Source of the DNA: Alloiococcus otitis ATCC 51267
Lineage (GTDB): Bacteria > Bacillota > Bacilli > Lactobacillales > Carnobacteriaceae_A
Direction: 5' to 3'
DNA length: 64,000 bases
Assembly: GCF_000315445.1 (NCBI RefSeq)
Contig: NZ_JH992958.1
Location: forward strand, 194,180 to 258,179
The position numbers were made by a program, and so were the translations under genes. Within the stretch, counting starts at the first letter, position 1, and every line of letters begins with the position of its first letter. Positions 1-9,609 of the stretch are shown here, piece after piece. Under the pieces are notes generated by a model. The model searched no databases. It was not told the origin of the DNA and was given only the letters and a program-made list of their open reading frames with translations.

Positions 1-3000
1 TTGCCGTCGGCTCCATCTTCACCATCGTCACCGTCTTGACCGTCTTTTACGAAGGTTCGGTTGGTTTCTTCATAAGTGACTTCCCCAGTGATTGGGTTGG
101 TGAGTGGACTTTCTACGATAATCCATGAACCAGCATTACCATCACTATCAAAGCCGCTTTCCACAGTAACACGTGGAGTAAGGCCGTCTTCGCCATCTTG
201 AATAAACTCACGTTGAATTTCACTATAAACAGGTTCGTTGTTTACTGGATCTACTACAAGTTCACCAGTTGTTGGGTCGATGACTGGGTATTCCACAATC
301 ACCCATTTGCCTGAGTTATCCAAGGCATCTGATCCATCTTCAAGACGAACACGTGGTGTAAGACCATCGCGACCATTTTCACCATTTTGACCATCTGGAA
401 TGAATCGAACGTCTTCTCTGTATCTAGGTTCCCCAGTGCTAGTTCTACCAATTGGAGAATAAATGGTGATCCATAAACCTGAAACATAAGGTCCATTGTA
501 TTTTCCTGGTTCGTTAATAACTTCCAGAGCATAACTTGGATCTGCTGGTCCTTGACCTCTGGCGGTTAGAATGACTGGATTTATTCCGTCTTCACCTGGG
601 TCACCTTTGGCACCGTGGGAGACAGTTTCACGATCAAGTTCTTGACCCTCTCCATCTAGGATAACTACGTCAAAGCCTTGGGGTGTTCTATTCTCAATAA
701 CAACTTTGTGACCATCTTGGCCATCTGGAATAAATTCACTATCAATCAATTCGCCTTGGTTGCCTTCAAGATCAAGTTGATAGACAAAAACCCATGTGCC
801 TTCTCGACCTTCTACTTCACCATCTACCAAGTCGATAGTAACTGAACGGCCATCTTTACCTCTTTCACCATTTGCACCATCTGGAATAAAACGATAACTT
901 TCAATAAATTCTGGTTCGCCGGTAATAGTATAGTTACCAGTAGGGTTTTTAATGGTTACCCATGTACCAAGACGTGTGTCACCATTGTAATTGTCAGTCA
1001 AATAACTTCGAATATTATCGTCACTTGGATTTGATGGACCTTGGCCTCGGTCAGTCTCTACAACCGGAACAAGGGTCTGAGGGGTAGGAGCTGGCGGAAC
1101 AGTAAAGGTGTGTCCATCGTTATAAATAAATTCAATGCTACCGTCTGGTCTTCTAATTGAATTGACAATTCTTGGTAGGGAGTATTCGACAATTTGGTCT
1201 TCTGACTCTTGGATAACTTCACGGGAGACTTCTTGGTAGTATTGGCCGCGGATATTGACAAAATCATCTGGGGTAAAGCCAGGAATTTGGTCTGGGTTAA
1301 CGTGAACGTATAAAACTCGGACGCGTCCATTTTGACCAGGTCTAACTTCTCGAATACCTGTCCAACCGGGCCTATCTGATTCTACAAATTTAGTACCATA
1401 TCCAGTATCCTCAACGGTCATTTCAAAAAGAGGGCCTTTTTCTTCTTCTTTATCTTCGCCTCCACCTTCGATTATATTATTGCCCTCACCGGATAGGGCT
1501 TCCACAGAATATACTAGGTATGATGTATGTCCAGCCTGCTGGCCTGTCTCATAATCAACATCATTTGACTGTACTTGCATACCAAATTCACCTTGAGGCC
1601 CTAGACGATCGGGATCAAATGTTCCATGGACTACCATAATATAGGTGTCAGAGTTATTGGTTGGCGCGTCAATCCAGTAGTCTCCATCTTCTGTCGCATT
1701 ATCACTTGTTAAATAACTTTCGACATTAACTTGATCAGTAATATCCTCTGCTCCAACTGCAACTGGATCAAAAGCTCTACTTTCTGGTAATACCCTACCA
1801 TCTGACACGCGGTAAACCCGTATGTCCAATGAATCCATATTGATAGCATTCGGAGCTCCGGGTTCTGTTCCTTCCGTAGCTGTGATATAAAAAACTCTGC
1901 CTTCTGTTCCAATATAATTGTTGTCAATGTTGAAATAGGCTGTTGCTCTAAATGTATTAGTTTTATCATCGACCCAGTTTATGACAGACGATGTAGATGC
2001 TGGTCCATTTCTTCTGACGTTTTGACGATAGTCTATAAAAGTATCCTCTCTGAAAACTTCGTCACCAATTCTATAATATAAAGGATACTCCCCAGTGTTC
2101 TGTGCTTCTCCTAAATCAATCCAGTGATTTAATGTGTGAGAAAATCGGACATTCGATTTTCTATCAACATAATCTGTGAAAGTATAACGGATGATATTGT
2201 TTTCACGATCATCTTCTATATAGGCAATGATATCGCCATTTCCATCAGTAATTGTTGGTCTAGGAGTGCCATATATTTGTTCGTGTAATCTACGTTCTCT
2301 AAAAGATAAGCCTGTGCGAGCATTTACATCAACCTGACCAATGGCAATTTCTGGAGCGTAATGCAAGTCAATATAGTCTCCACTAGTAACAGTTTCAGGA
2401 ACTTGAACTGAAAGTGTGAAATAAATACTGTCACCACTAGTTGGTTGGATATAATTACCAGTCTTTTTAATTGGTATTCCCAAAAATCTAGCAACAGTGT
2501 ATGAATCAGTTGGGACTTGTAAATTACCTTCAACTATTACCTCATTACTCACATCCCGGCCACTTTGGGGAGAAAGGTTGTCATTGGCAGCACGACTTAA
2601 GGTGTTAGCTGATCGAGTTGTGCCTGCGGTAGGTTGTGGGTTGGCAGCACGGTTAGAATATTGGCTTGAACTGTCAGCAGTAGAATCTTGTAACCGGCCA
2701 TTTTCGAGCTTGTTCTCCACAAGTTTAATGGGGTTGAGTGTACCGTCTTCTTTTAGGTCAAAATCCCGTCGGTTGGTTACCCCTGCCGCGTTAATGGCTT
2801 CTAGTTGTAATCTGCCATTTGTTTGGAGAGGTTGGTTGAGCAAGAGGTGACCGTCTTGTCGGACAATATCTAATTCTTGATCGTCCAGGGTCGCTTTGAC
2901 GAAGCCATCTGTGATGATTTCAGTCAGGCTTTTACCCTCTGGGTCTATGTAGTTTCTCAAGGAGAGTTCAGGTTTAACTGACCCTTCTTCACTACTATCC

Positions 3001-3713
3001 CCCGAATGGTCAGCTGGTTTGCTTTCATCTGTTTTGTCGCCGTCTAGGTCAGGTCTTGTAACAGCTTCTTGATCCGGTTGACCTAAGTCTTCTCGATTTT
3101 GACCTTCTCTGTTATCATCTTGGTCAGTCTGGTCTTCTTCCCATTGACCGGCTTCATCAACTTGACCCTCTTGATCATTTTGGTCAGCTTGGTCTTCCTC
3201 AGGGTCATCCTCGTCTGGATCCTCGGTCAGGGTTTCTTCCAGCTCGTTTTGGTCCAGCTCGTTTTGGCTAGGTGTATGGTCTGAGTCGTCCTCAGTTTCG
3301 ATGTCTTGGCTTTCTTCTTCATGACCCTTGGCTTCTTCTGGCGCTTCCTCCGGTGATTGGCCTTCTACTTCTTGTAGAAGTTCCTGGTCGTCGTCAATGC
3401 CTTCGAGGAGTTCTTCGTCTAGATCAGGAAGTTCAGTACCGAATTTACTAGGAATTTCCCAAGTCTCCTGGTCTTCTACACCAGAACCTTCACTTAAGGC
3501 TGGGTTTTGGTCTGGGTCAAGTTCTTGACTTAGGGCCTGATTTTCGTCTGAAACTTCAGCCGCCTTAACATTGACAGCCTCCCGTCCAGCAAACAAAAAG
3601 CCTGCTGAAACAGCAACAGACGCTACCCCAATGGACAAGCGTTTGATGGAATAACGGTAGAATTTGTTCCCCATTTTCTCCCGTCTTAGTTTAAAGTTAT
3701 TTTTACCAACCAT
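1..3713 (-). CDS. YSIRK-type large surface protein, C-terminus outside window
   Basis: An open frame of about 1237 codons runs off the left edge, so the anchor region is not seen. The start ATG (3711-3713) follows an AAAGGAGAG ribosome site. Residues 21-32 carry a YSIRK-type signal (YSIKR, then G29 and S32), followed by a hydrophobic stretch and a likely cleavage near VKAAE at about 50-53. Next comes a roughly 200-residue strongly acidic, Gln/Asp/Glu-rich region, then a long beta-rich part. At nt 1200-1440 a segment (EVRPGQNGRVRVLY and later VSREVIQESEDQIVEY) resembles a degenerate G5 domain. The last ~350 residues repeat a module ending in short Gly-X-Y runs such as GERGKDG, GAKGDPGEDG and GQDGDDGEDGADG. 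In known YSIRK proteins such signals accompany sortase-anchored adhesins. Adhesin function is inference; no LPXTG is visible because the end is missing. Confidence 0.85.
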   Translation of the reverse strand, partial: MVGKNNFKLRREKMGNKFYRYSIKRLSIGVASVAVSAGFLFAGREAVNVKAAEVSDENQALSQELDPDQNPALSEGSGVEDQETWEIPSKFGTELPDLDEELLEGIDDDQELLQEVEGQSPEEAPEEAKGHEEESQDIETEDDSDHTPSQNELDQNELEETLTEDPDEDDPEEDQADQNDQEGQVDEAGQWEEDQTDQDDNREGQNREDLGQPDQEAVTRPDLDGDKTDESKPADHSGDSSEEGSVKPELSLRNYIDPEGKSLTEIITDGFVKATLDDQELDIVRQDGHLLLNQPLQTNGRLQLEAINAAGVTNRRDFDLKEDGTLNPIKLVENKLENGRLQDSTADSSSQYSNRAANPQPTAGTTRSANTLSRAANDNLSPQSGRDVSNEVIVEGNLQVPTDSYTVARFLGIPIKKTGNYIQPTSGDSIYFTLSVQVPETVTSGDYIDLHYAPEIAIGQVDVNARTGLSFRERRLHEQIYGTPRPTITDGNGDIIAYIEDDRENNIIRYTFTDYVDRKSNVRFSHTLNHWIDLGEAQNTGEYPLYYRIGDEVFREDTFIDYRQNVRRNGPASTSSVINWVDDKTNTFRATAYFNIDNNYIGTEGRVFYITATEGTEPGAPNAINMDSLDIRVYRVSDGRVLPESRAFDPVAVGAEDITDQVNVESYLTSDNATEDGDYWIDAPTNNSDTYIMVVHGTFDPDRLGPQGEFGMQVQSNDVDYETGQQAGHTSYLVYSVEALSGEGNNIIEGGGEDKEEEKGPLFEMTVEDTGYGTKFVESDRPGWTGIREVRPGQNGRVRVLYVHVNPDQIPGFTPDDFVNIRGQYYQEVSREVIQESEDQIVEYSLPRIVNSIRRPDGSIEFIYNDGHTFTVPPAPTPQTLVPVVETDRGQGPSNPSDDNIRSYLTDNYNGDTRLGTWVTIKNPTGNYTITGEPEFIESYRFIPDGANGERGKDGRSVTIDLVDGEVEGREGTWVFVYQLDLEGNQGELIDSEFIPDGQDGHKVVIENRTPQGFDVVILDGEGQELDRETVSHGAKGDPGEDGINPVILTARGQGPADPSYALEVINEPGKYNGPYVSGLWITIYSPIGRTSTGEPRYREDVRFIPDGQNGENGRDGLTPRVRLEDGSDALDNSGKWVIVEYPVIDPTTGELVVDPVNNEPVYSEIQREFIQDGEDGLTPRVTVESGFDSDGNAGSWIIVESPLTNPITGEVTYEETNRTFVKDGQDGDDGEDGADG

Positions 3714-4322
3714 TAAATCTCTCCTTTAATTTTGAGTCGTTTCATTGCGAATGATTCTAAGGACTGCTGTTTTGTTAACTTCATTAGATTTTACCCTAAT
3801 CCCCCTGTCACAAATGTTCGGAAAAAGGTTATCCAATTGTTATCCTTACTCATTATTTGATTATATGACCCTTTTCCAAACATGTAACTAGTTTCACATT
3901 ACTGGATTTATTGTATGACTAAATTAAATTTTTCTAGGCCAATAAGGTTCAATTAGTCCGATTTGATCTTCTAGCTGATATAAATAGAATTTATCAGACT
4001 AATACCCTAAAAAATCCAGTAAAATGCCACCAAGATCAACGATTTCCAATGATAAAACAAACTACGTTTTCTAATATATCATACTTATAAGAATCAATCC
4101 ATGGTAAATTCCATTCTTTTCCTAAAACTATTATTAAAAAGCTGGTATTGAGAAGGCTATGGAATAATTGATAAGGCTTACTTGACTGAAACGCTAGGCT
4201 AGCCCATCCCCACAAAATCAATAAGATTTTCTTAAAGCCATTCAATTCTGTCTAGTCCTGGTGTATGATAATGGAACGTGAGATTGTTAATTATTACACT
4301 TAATTGAGATAGGAAGGTTCTA
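3714..4322. other. 609-bp intergenic region between divergent genes
   Basis: AT-rich spacer between the surface-protein gene and the TctA operon. It must hold both promoters, but no convincing -35/-10 pair could be fixed by eye. A 69-codon frame on the minus strand (4036-4245) has a TTG start without a ribosome site and was not accepted as a gene. Confidence 0.5.
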
Positions 4323-4577
4323 ATGAAAAATCCTGATGGTAAAAAAGACCAACTCTATGAAGTCTGGGGCGATGTCATTGCCGTCAAGCCCCTCCTCTTT
4401 TCCTTGGCCTTGGCAACGGTAATGGGACTGGGCTTCTTTCTGGTCGCTCCAGCTAGTGACTCTCTCAAACTCTTGGCAGGGATCTTTGGTATCGTCCTGG
4501 CAACTGTCATCAACTCCCTCCTCTTCAAACCCAAACGGCAGATTGACCGAGTTAAGCCAGGCAAGGAGGAAGACTAG
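4323..4577 (+). CDS. Small two-helix membrane protein paired with TctA permease
   Basis: 84 residues with two predicted membrane segments (about residues 22-42 and 47-67), a charged N-terminus and a basic/acidic tail. The ATG follows AGGAAGG at the usual distance. It ends two bases before the TctA-type permease gene, whose ribosome site AAGGAGG lies inside its last codons, so the two are almost certainly one operon. Classical tripartite tricarboxylate transporters have a four-helix TctB of about 150 residues in this position; this protein is half that size and no sequence signature of TctB was recognised. A role as a small permease subunit is inference from position and topology only. Confidence 0.7.
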   Translation: MKNPDGKKDQLYEVWGDVIAVKPLLFSLALATVMGLGFFLVAPASDSLKLLAGIFGIVLATVINSLLFKPKRQIDRVKPGKEED

Positions 4578-4579
4578 CT

Positions 4580-5932
4580 ATGGACCTTGTACTTGTCGGC
4601 CAAATGCTGGCCATGGCAGTTTTCGGCGCTCTCCTTTACACCTTGCTTGGGGTCATCCCTGGTACCGATGAAACAGCTGTCCTGGCCCCGGTCACCCTGG
4701 TCTTGGCCCTGACCGGAATCCCGCCCCAAGTCCTCCTCTGCTTTTTTATCGCCGCCATTGTCTCCAAGATGATTACGGGCAATATTCCAGTCGGCGTGGT
4801 CGGCATCCCCTCAGGTGTCATGTCTGCTCCCATGATTCCAGCAGCCATGGACTTGAAACAGGAAGGTCTAACCGACACCAGCATCCGGAAAATGTCAGCT
4901 GGGTCCTTGGTGGGAACTGTTTTGGCCATCCCCCTCAGTTTTTTACTGGCCTCCTTTTTAGTCCCCTTTGGCCAAGCTATTTCAGACAATGCTACTTTGA
5001 TCTTTATGATCGGAACCCTCTTTTTGGCCCTCATGTCCAAAAACAAGGTCATGTCCCTCCTAGCCATCCTGCCCCTGTCCATCCTCTTCCAAGGGCTCAA
5101 CCAGCTCTATTGGGGCCTGGAAATTTTGCCAGAGGGGGAGGAAGTCTTTATTTCTTTCTTCCTGGCCATTACCATTGGCCCCTTGATGGTCAACCTCTTG
5201 GAACTCTTAAGTGGTGGGTCGGTTGCTGAGAAATTTAAGCGAGACACGTATCTAAAGACGACCATCAGCCAAACGGAGACCAAGTCCAGCCTCAACCCCC
5301 TTCAGATCTTGTCCAGAAGGGAATTGGCCTCCAGTGTTTTGGCCACCGTCTTAGGGGTTATCACCTTCTTCATGTCCCCCGTGGGGATGATGGTTTTTAT
5401 CGGCGAAAGCCTGGCCCAGCGCGAAAAAGACCAGCTGGACCGGTCCAAGATGACAGTCACAGTCATGAATGCCTTAAACAATGCCTCTTATATTGCCGGC
5501 ATCCTAATCCCCCTGCTGGCTATTGGGATTCCTTTAAGCGGGGTGGCGATTGGTCCGGGCAATGCCCTCTTTAACGCTCCCCCCGTCTACACCCTAGACA
5601 ACAACCTCTACCATCAGTTGACTACTGGCGAATTTGTCCTGCCGGTTGTCTTAGGGGCTGGGGTGGCTATTGCCATCACCTACTTTATTACTGTCCGCTA
5701 TGCCAAGGAAATTACCCTCTTTATTTTTTCAAAAATCCCCCATGAAGCCATATTAGGCCTCTTCCTTGCCCTTGTGGTAGTCCTGGCCTACATGGATGCT
5801 GGCTGGTTAAACGTCTTCGGTGTCTTATTGATCGCCAGCATTTCTGGAATCTTCAACCGCTGGGGCGTCAACTACGGTGTCCAATTCATGGTCCTCTATG
5901 CCTCCAGTGGCTTTATCGGCCTTTTGGTCTAG
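4580..5932 (+). CDS. TctA-family tricarboxylate-type transporter permease
   Basis: 450-residue polytopic membrane protein. The N-terminal part contains the TctA hallmark LLGVIPG followed by a Pro/Gly-rich segment with GNIPVGVVGIPSG, and a related half follows after residue ~260 (GIPLSGVAIGPGNALFNAPP), as expected for the internally duplicated TctA fold of 10-12 helices. Known family members import di- and tricarboxylates with a periplasmic/extracellular binding protein TctC and a small TctB. No TctC is present nearby; only the 84-residue membrane protein immediately upstream could act as partner. Substrate is unknown. The gene is convergent with mscL, with the 41-bp repeat array in between. 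Confidence 0.8.
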   Translation: MDLVLVGQMLAMAVFGALLYTLLGVIPGTDETAVLAPVTLVLALTGIPPQVLLCFFIAAIVSKMITGNIPVGVVGIPSGVMSAPMIPAAMDLKQEGLTDTSIRKMSAGSLVGTVLAIPLSFLLASFLVPFGQAISDNATLIFMIGTLFLALMSKNKVMSLLAILPLSILFQGLNQLYWGLEILPEGEEVFISFFLAITIGPLMVNLLELLSGGSVAEKFKRDTYLKTTISQTETKSSLNPLQILSRRELASSVLATVLGVITFFMSPVGMMVFIGESLAQREKDQLDRSKMTVTVMNALNNASYIAGILIPLLAIGIPLSGVAIGPGNALFNAPPVYTLDNNLYHQLTTGEFVLPVVLGAGVAIAITYFITVRYAKEITLFIFSKIPHEAILGLFLALVVVLAYMDAGWLNVFGVLLIASISGIFNRWGVNYGVQFMVLYASSGFIGLLV

Positions 5933-6034
5933 GGTTTAAAGAGTCAGTGGGGGTGGCAAATGATTGGCCTTCTAGCCTGGATGGTTGGACTGTAATATTT
6001 TCACTTTTTAGGGGAGGTCTGGTCCAGCTAAGAG

Positions 6035-6563
6035 GCGACAATGGCAGATGTTTGCCGGTAAACAGACGTAAGGCGACAATTCGGCTGCGGTAAAGGAGTT
6101 AGCTGGCCATAACGCGACAATTGCTGAGTAATAAAGGAGTTAGCTAACCATAACGCGACAATTGCTGAGCAATAAAGGAGTTATGAAGTCATAACGCGAC
6201 AATTGACTCGCAATAAAGAAGTTATGAAGCCATAACGCGACAATTGACTCGCAATAAAGGAGTTAGGAAGCCACAACGCGACAATCGCCCAGAAATAAAG
6301 GAGTTAGGAAGCCATAACGCGACAATTGCTGAGCAATAAAGGAGTTATGAAGCCATAACGCGACAATTGCCCTGCAATAAAGGAGTTAGGAAGCCATAAC
6401 GCGACAATCGCCCAGCAATAAAGGAGTTAGGAAGCCACAACGCGACAATCGCCCAGTAATAAAGGAGTTAGGAAGCCATAACGCGACAATTGCTGAGCAA
6501 TAAAGGAGTTATGAAGCCACAACGTGACAATTGCCCAGAAATAAAGGAGTTAGCCGGCCGGGG
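6035..6563. repeat. Array of twelve 41-bp tandem repeats with two palindromes per unit
   Basis: Units begin with GCGACAAT at 6073, 6114, 6155, 6196, 6237, 6278, 6319, 6360, 6401, 6442 and 6483, with GTGACAAT at 6524; every spacing is exactly 41 bp. A degenerate GCGACAAT at 6035 lies 38 bp before the first. The invariant core is GCGACAAT, then a variable eight or so bases, then AATAAAGGAGTTA, then a second variable block ending in CATAAC or CACAAC. The best-preserved units contain two inverted repeats: ATTGCT-G-AGCAAT and GTTATG-AAGC-CATAAC. The array fills the gap between the convergent tctA-type gene and mscL. The period is not a multiple of three and no frame stays open. Confidence 0.95.
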
Positions 6564-6666
6564 CCACTTATGATAAAAGACTTGAGTGGCAGGCCCATTT
6601 CTCTCCCAGCCCCTGCGCCAATGTCCTAGCACAAAAGTGACTACACAATAAAAGCGACCCAGATAC

Positions 6667-6704
6667 AAAAAAGGCCAGCTGAATCGTCAGCTGGCCTTTT
6701 TGTC
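6667..6704. terminator. Bidirectional intrinsic terminator
   Basis: A perfect 10-bp stem GGCCAGCTGA (6673-6682) pairs with TCAGCTGGCC (6687-6696) around an ATCG loop. A-tract on the left and T-tract on the right allow termination of both mscL (minus) and rightward transcription through the repeat array. Confidence 0.9.
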
Positions 6705-6709
6705 TGGTC

Positions 6710-7156
6710 TTATTCTTCTAATTGACCTAATTGGGCTTGGTCTGGGCTTTCCTCTTCAGGGGGATTGGCTTGGGCTTGTTTTTCTTCTTTCAAGATGGTC
6801 TTGATATCAGCCAGGAGTTCTTCAGCAGTTGGGGCAGACTCTTCTTCTTTTTCCTCTTCGTGCTTGAACTGCCGGGTGATGGTGTTGACTCCCTTGATGA
6901 TGATAAAGAGGACGATGGAGATTAGGAAAAAATTGATGATGGATTGTAAAAAGGCTCCCACTCCCAACTCGGCTGACCCAATGGAAATGGTCATGCCACT
7001 GATGTCCGAGTTACCTGAGAGAGCTGCAATAATCGGTCCAATCAGATCTTCAACGAGGGAGTTGACGATGGCGGTAAAAGCTGCCCCCATGACAACCCCA
7101 ATGGCAAGGTCTAAAACATTCCCCTGCATGATAAACTCTTTAAATTCTTTAAACAT
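6710..7156 (-). CDS. mscL: Large-conductance mechanosensitive channel MscL
   Basis: 148 residues. The start MFKEFKEF at 7156 is preferred over an upstream in-frame ATG at 7180 because AAAGGAG sits just ahead of it and it matches the family N-terminus. The first helix QGNVLDLAIGVVMGAAFTAIVNSLV holds the conserved pore-lining Gly/Ala pattern; the second helix is SIINFFLISIVLFIIIKGVNT; a charged cytoplasmic helix follows. MscL forms a homopentameric emergency valve that opens under hypo-osmotic shock. The C-terminal tail is Pro/Glu/Gln-rich and somewhat longer than in many relatives. It is monocistronic, closed by the strong hairpin at 6673-6696. Confidence 0.95.
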   Translation of the reverse strand: MFKEFKEFIMQGNVLDLAIGVVMGAAFTAIVNSLVEDLIGPIIAALSGNSDISGMTISIGSAELGVGAFLQSIINFFLISIVLFIIIKGVNTITRQFKHEEEKEEESAPTAEELLADIKTILKEEKQAQANPPEEESPDQAQLGQLEE

Positions 7157-7427
7157 GGTTGCGCTCCTTTGAATGGTCAAGTCTCATAGGTCTATTCTAG
7201 GATAAAAAACCGACCCAGGCAATGCGCTTGCCTTTGAAAAAACCTTGTTTCCAAGCCAAATGAAAAGAGAAGGGGTTAGCTTGTCTTTTGTCTGGTCTTT
7301 AAAATCGGCAGGCAGGCTCAAGCTCTTCCCCTTCCCACTTGCCTCGGTCAAGTCGGCACAGTCTAGGCAAAAGCTAATCAACTGGCAACTAAGAAGCAAG
7401 TCCCGCTTCCAAATCCAAGGACCTAAG

Positions 7428-9323
7428 CTAAGCCTGGTTCGCCTTGTGGACTTGGCCTTGTTCGACGTAAACCATGAGGATAGAAATGTCTGCTGGGTTG
7501 ACCCCGCTGATCCGGCTAGCCTGGGCAATGGTTTCCGGCCGGATAAGGTCCAGTTTTTCAATGGCTTCGGTCGCCAAACCGTTGATTTGGGTGTAGTCGA
7601 TCTGGTCTGGAATCCGCTTGTTCTCCATCCGCTTGATCTTATCCGCCTTGCGTTTGGCTTTTTCGATGTAGCCTTCATACTTGATGGAAATTTCAACCTG
7701 TTCTGCCTCGTAACGTCCCAGTTTTTCTGGAGCGGGGACAAATTCCATCAGGTCCTCGTAAGTCACATAAGGGCGTTTCAAAAAGTCATAAGCCTGCTTG
7801 CCGTCCTTGAGCTGGGGTTCGCCTTTTGCTTCCAAGTAGTCGTGGACATCGCTTGGGGTCAGTCGGGCTGACTTGAGCCGGGCCAGTTCTTTTTCCACGA
7901 TAGCTTTTTTCTCCAAGAAGCGGTCATAGCGGTCCTGGGAAATCAAGCCAAGTTCATAACCCTTTTCGGTCAAGCGGAAGTCGGCATTGTCGTGGCGGAG
8001 GAGGAGCCGGTATTCCGCCCGGGAGGTTAAGAGACGGTAGGGTTCGTTGGTTCCCTTGGTGACCAGGTCGTCGATCATGACCCCGATATAGCTTTCGTCC
8101 CGCTTCATCACAAAAGGCTCTTGGCCTCTTATCTTGCGAACAGCGTTGATGCCGGCTACAATCCCTTGACCTCCTGCTTCTTCATAGCCACTGGTCCCGT
8201 TCATTTGGCCAGCCGTAAACAGACCGTCAACGAGCTTGGTTTCCAAGGAAGGGCGGAGTTGGTGAGGGGTGACGACATCGTACTCAATGGCGTAGCCGGT
8301 CCGCATCATCTCCACGTCTTCCAAGCCGGGGATGGTCTTGAGAACTTCCAGTTGCACGTCTTCTGGCAGGGAAGAAGACAAGCCTTGGACATAGATTTCG
8401 TCGGTGTCCAGGCCTTCTGGTTCCAGGAAAATTTGGTGGCGGGGCTTGTCTGAGAACCGGACCACCTTGTCTTCAATGGAAGGGCAGTAACGGGCCCCTA
8501 CCCCGTCCACAATCCCGGTGAACATGGGGGCTCGTTCCAAGTTGTCCCGGATAATATCGTGGGAGTCAGAGTTGGTGTAGGTTAAAAAGCAAGGCTCTTG
8601 GTCTTCTAGGTAGTCTTCGTCCTTGCTTTCATAAGAAAAGTGGTTGGGGGTCTTGTGGCCTTCCTGGATTTCGGTCTCACCGTAGTGGATGGTCCGCTTG
8701 TTGATCCGCGGTGGGGTCCCTGTTTTAAACCGGTCCAGTTCAAAGCCTAGGTCCAAGAGGTTTTCAGAGAGTTTAATGGAGGCTAGGGTGTTGTTGGGGC
8801 CGGAGGAGTATTTCAAGTCGCCTACCACAATTTGCCCTCTTGAAGAGGTCCCGGCTGTTAAGACCACAGCTTGGGCAGTGTAGGAAGCACCTGAGTGGGT
8901 GACAACTCCTTTGACCACTCCGTCTTCGACAATGAGTTCGTTGACCACACTTTGTTTGAGGTCCAGGTTTTCTTGGCGCTCTAGGGTTTTTTTCATTTCA
9001 TTGGAGTAAATATGCTTGTCGGCTTGGGCTCTTAGGGCACGGACTGCTGGGCCTTTTGCGGTGTTGAGCATCCGCATTTGGATATAGGCCTTGTCGATAT
9101 TCCGCCCCATTTCCCCGCCTAAAGCGTCAATTTCTCGGACGACAATCCCCTTGGCAGGGCCACCTAAAGAGGGGTTGCAGGGCATGTGGGCCACCATGTC
9201 CAGGCTGATGGTTACCAGCAAGGTCTTAGCCCCTAAACGGGCAGCTGCCAAGGCTGCTTCTGACCCGGCATGACCTGCTCCTACTACAATGACATCGTAC
9301 GATCCAGCTTGGTATCTTTCCAT
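7428..9323 (-). CDS. mnmG: tRNA uridine-5-carboxymethylaminomethyl modification enzyme MnmG
   Basis: 631 residues from the ATG at 9323, which has AAGGAAG upstream; the frame extends a further 23 codons (to 9392) but that part is unlike the family. The dinucleotide motif GAGHAG (residues 15-20) binds FAD. Conserved blocks [25 protein letters not shown] and the C-terminal ...[32 protein letters not shown] are present. With MnmE it forms the cmnm5U/ nm5U wobble modification at U34 of tRNAs, using methylene-tetrahydrofolate. It lies downstream of mnmE with 286 bp in between, so it may be cotranscribed or have its own promoter. Confidence 0.97.
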   Translation of the reverse strand: MERYQAGSYDVIVVGAGHAGSEAALAAARLGAKTLLVTISLDMVAHMPCNPSLGGPAKGIVVREIDALGGEMGRNIDKAYIQMRMLNTAKGPAVRALRAQADKHIYSNEMKKTLERQENLDLKQSVVNELIVEDGVVKGVVTHSGASYTAQAVVLTAGTSSRGQIVVGDLKYSSGPNNTLASIKLSENLLDLGFELDRFKTGTPPRINKRTIHYGETEIQEGHKTPNHFSYESKDEDYLEDQEPCFLTYTNSDSHDIIRDNLERAPMFTGIVDGVGARYCPSIEDKVVRFSDKPRHQIFLEPEGLDTDEIYVQGLSSSLPEDVQLEVLKTIPGLEDVEMMRTGYAIEYDVVTPHQLRPSLETKLVDGLFTAGQMNGTSGYEEAGGQGIVAGINAVRKIRGQEPFVMKRDESYIGVMIDDLVTKGTNEPYRLLTSRAEYRLLLRHDNADFRLTEKGYELGLISQDRYDRFLEKKAIVEKELARLKSARLTPSDVHDYLEAKGEPQLKDGKQAYDFLKRPYVTYEDLMEFVPAPEKLGRYEAEQVEISIKYEGYIEKAKRKADKIKRMENKRIPDQIDYTQINGLATEAIEKLDLIRPETIAQASRISGVNPADISILMVYVEQGQVHKANQA

Positions 9324-9609
9324 CAATGACTTCCTTTCTATTTCCAGGGTCAGTCTTGTGTTTCGTTTGAAAATCTTAGGCTTGCTTGGCAAAAAATGGC
9401 TTGGAAGGAGGCCGGTCTGGCAGTCAGCTTTCTCTTGACTTAAGTAAAATCAGCTGATACTTTTGGCCTTCAGCTAAAGGGTCAGGGGCGGTTTTTCCCC
9501 AACTGAACTAGCGGAATCATATTTCTTCTGCACAGCAAGCAGGTTCAGTTTTCACCCTTCAAACCAATCTAGCTCTTTCATTTGTTTCTGCCAGGCAAGC
9601 CAGTCCAGT

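Noticed and set aside
2497-3528. Several plus-strand frames of 60-117 codons
   Set aside because: Shadows of the acidic part of the surface-protein gene on the other strand; Ser/Leu/Val-rich low-complexity products.
4036-4245. 69-codon minus-strand frame with a hydrophobic N-terminus
   Set aside because: TTG start without a ribosome site, no recognisable family, AT-rich intergenic DNA.
4636-5100. 154-codon minus-strand frame opposite the TctA gene
   Set aside because: Antisense shadow of a GC-rich coding region; no ribosome site or family.
6035-6563. CRISPR array
   Set aside because: Units are contiguous and similar along their full 41 bp with no unique spacers, and no cas gene is in the window.
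7184-7741. 185-codon minus-strand frame
   Set aside because: It overlaps the 3' part of mnmG in another frame; Ser/Arg/Lys-rich composition is that of a shadow frame.
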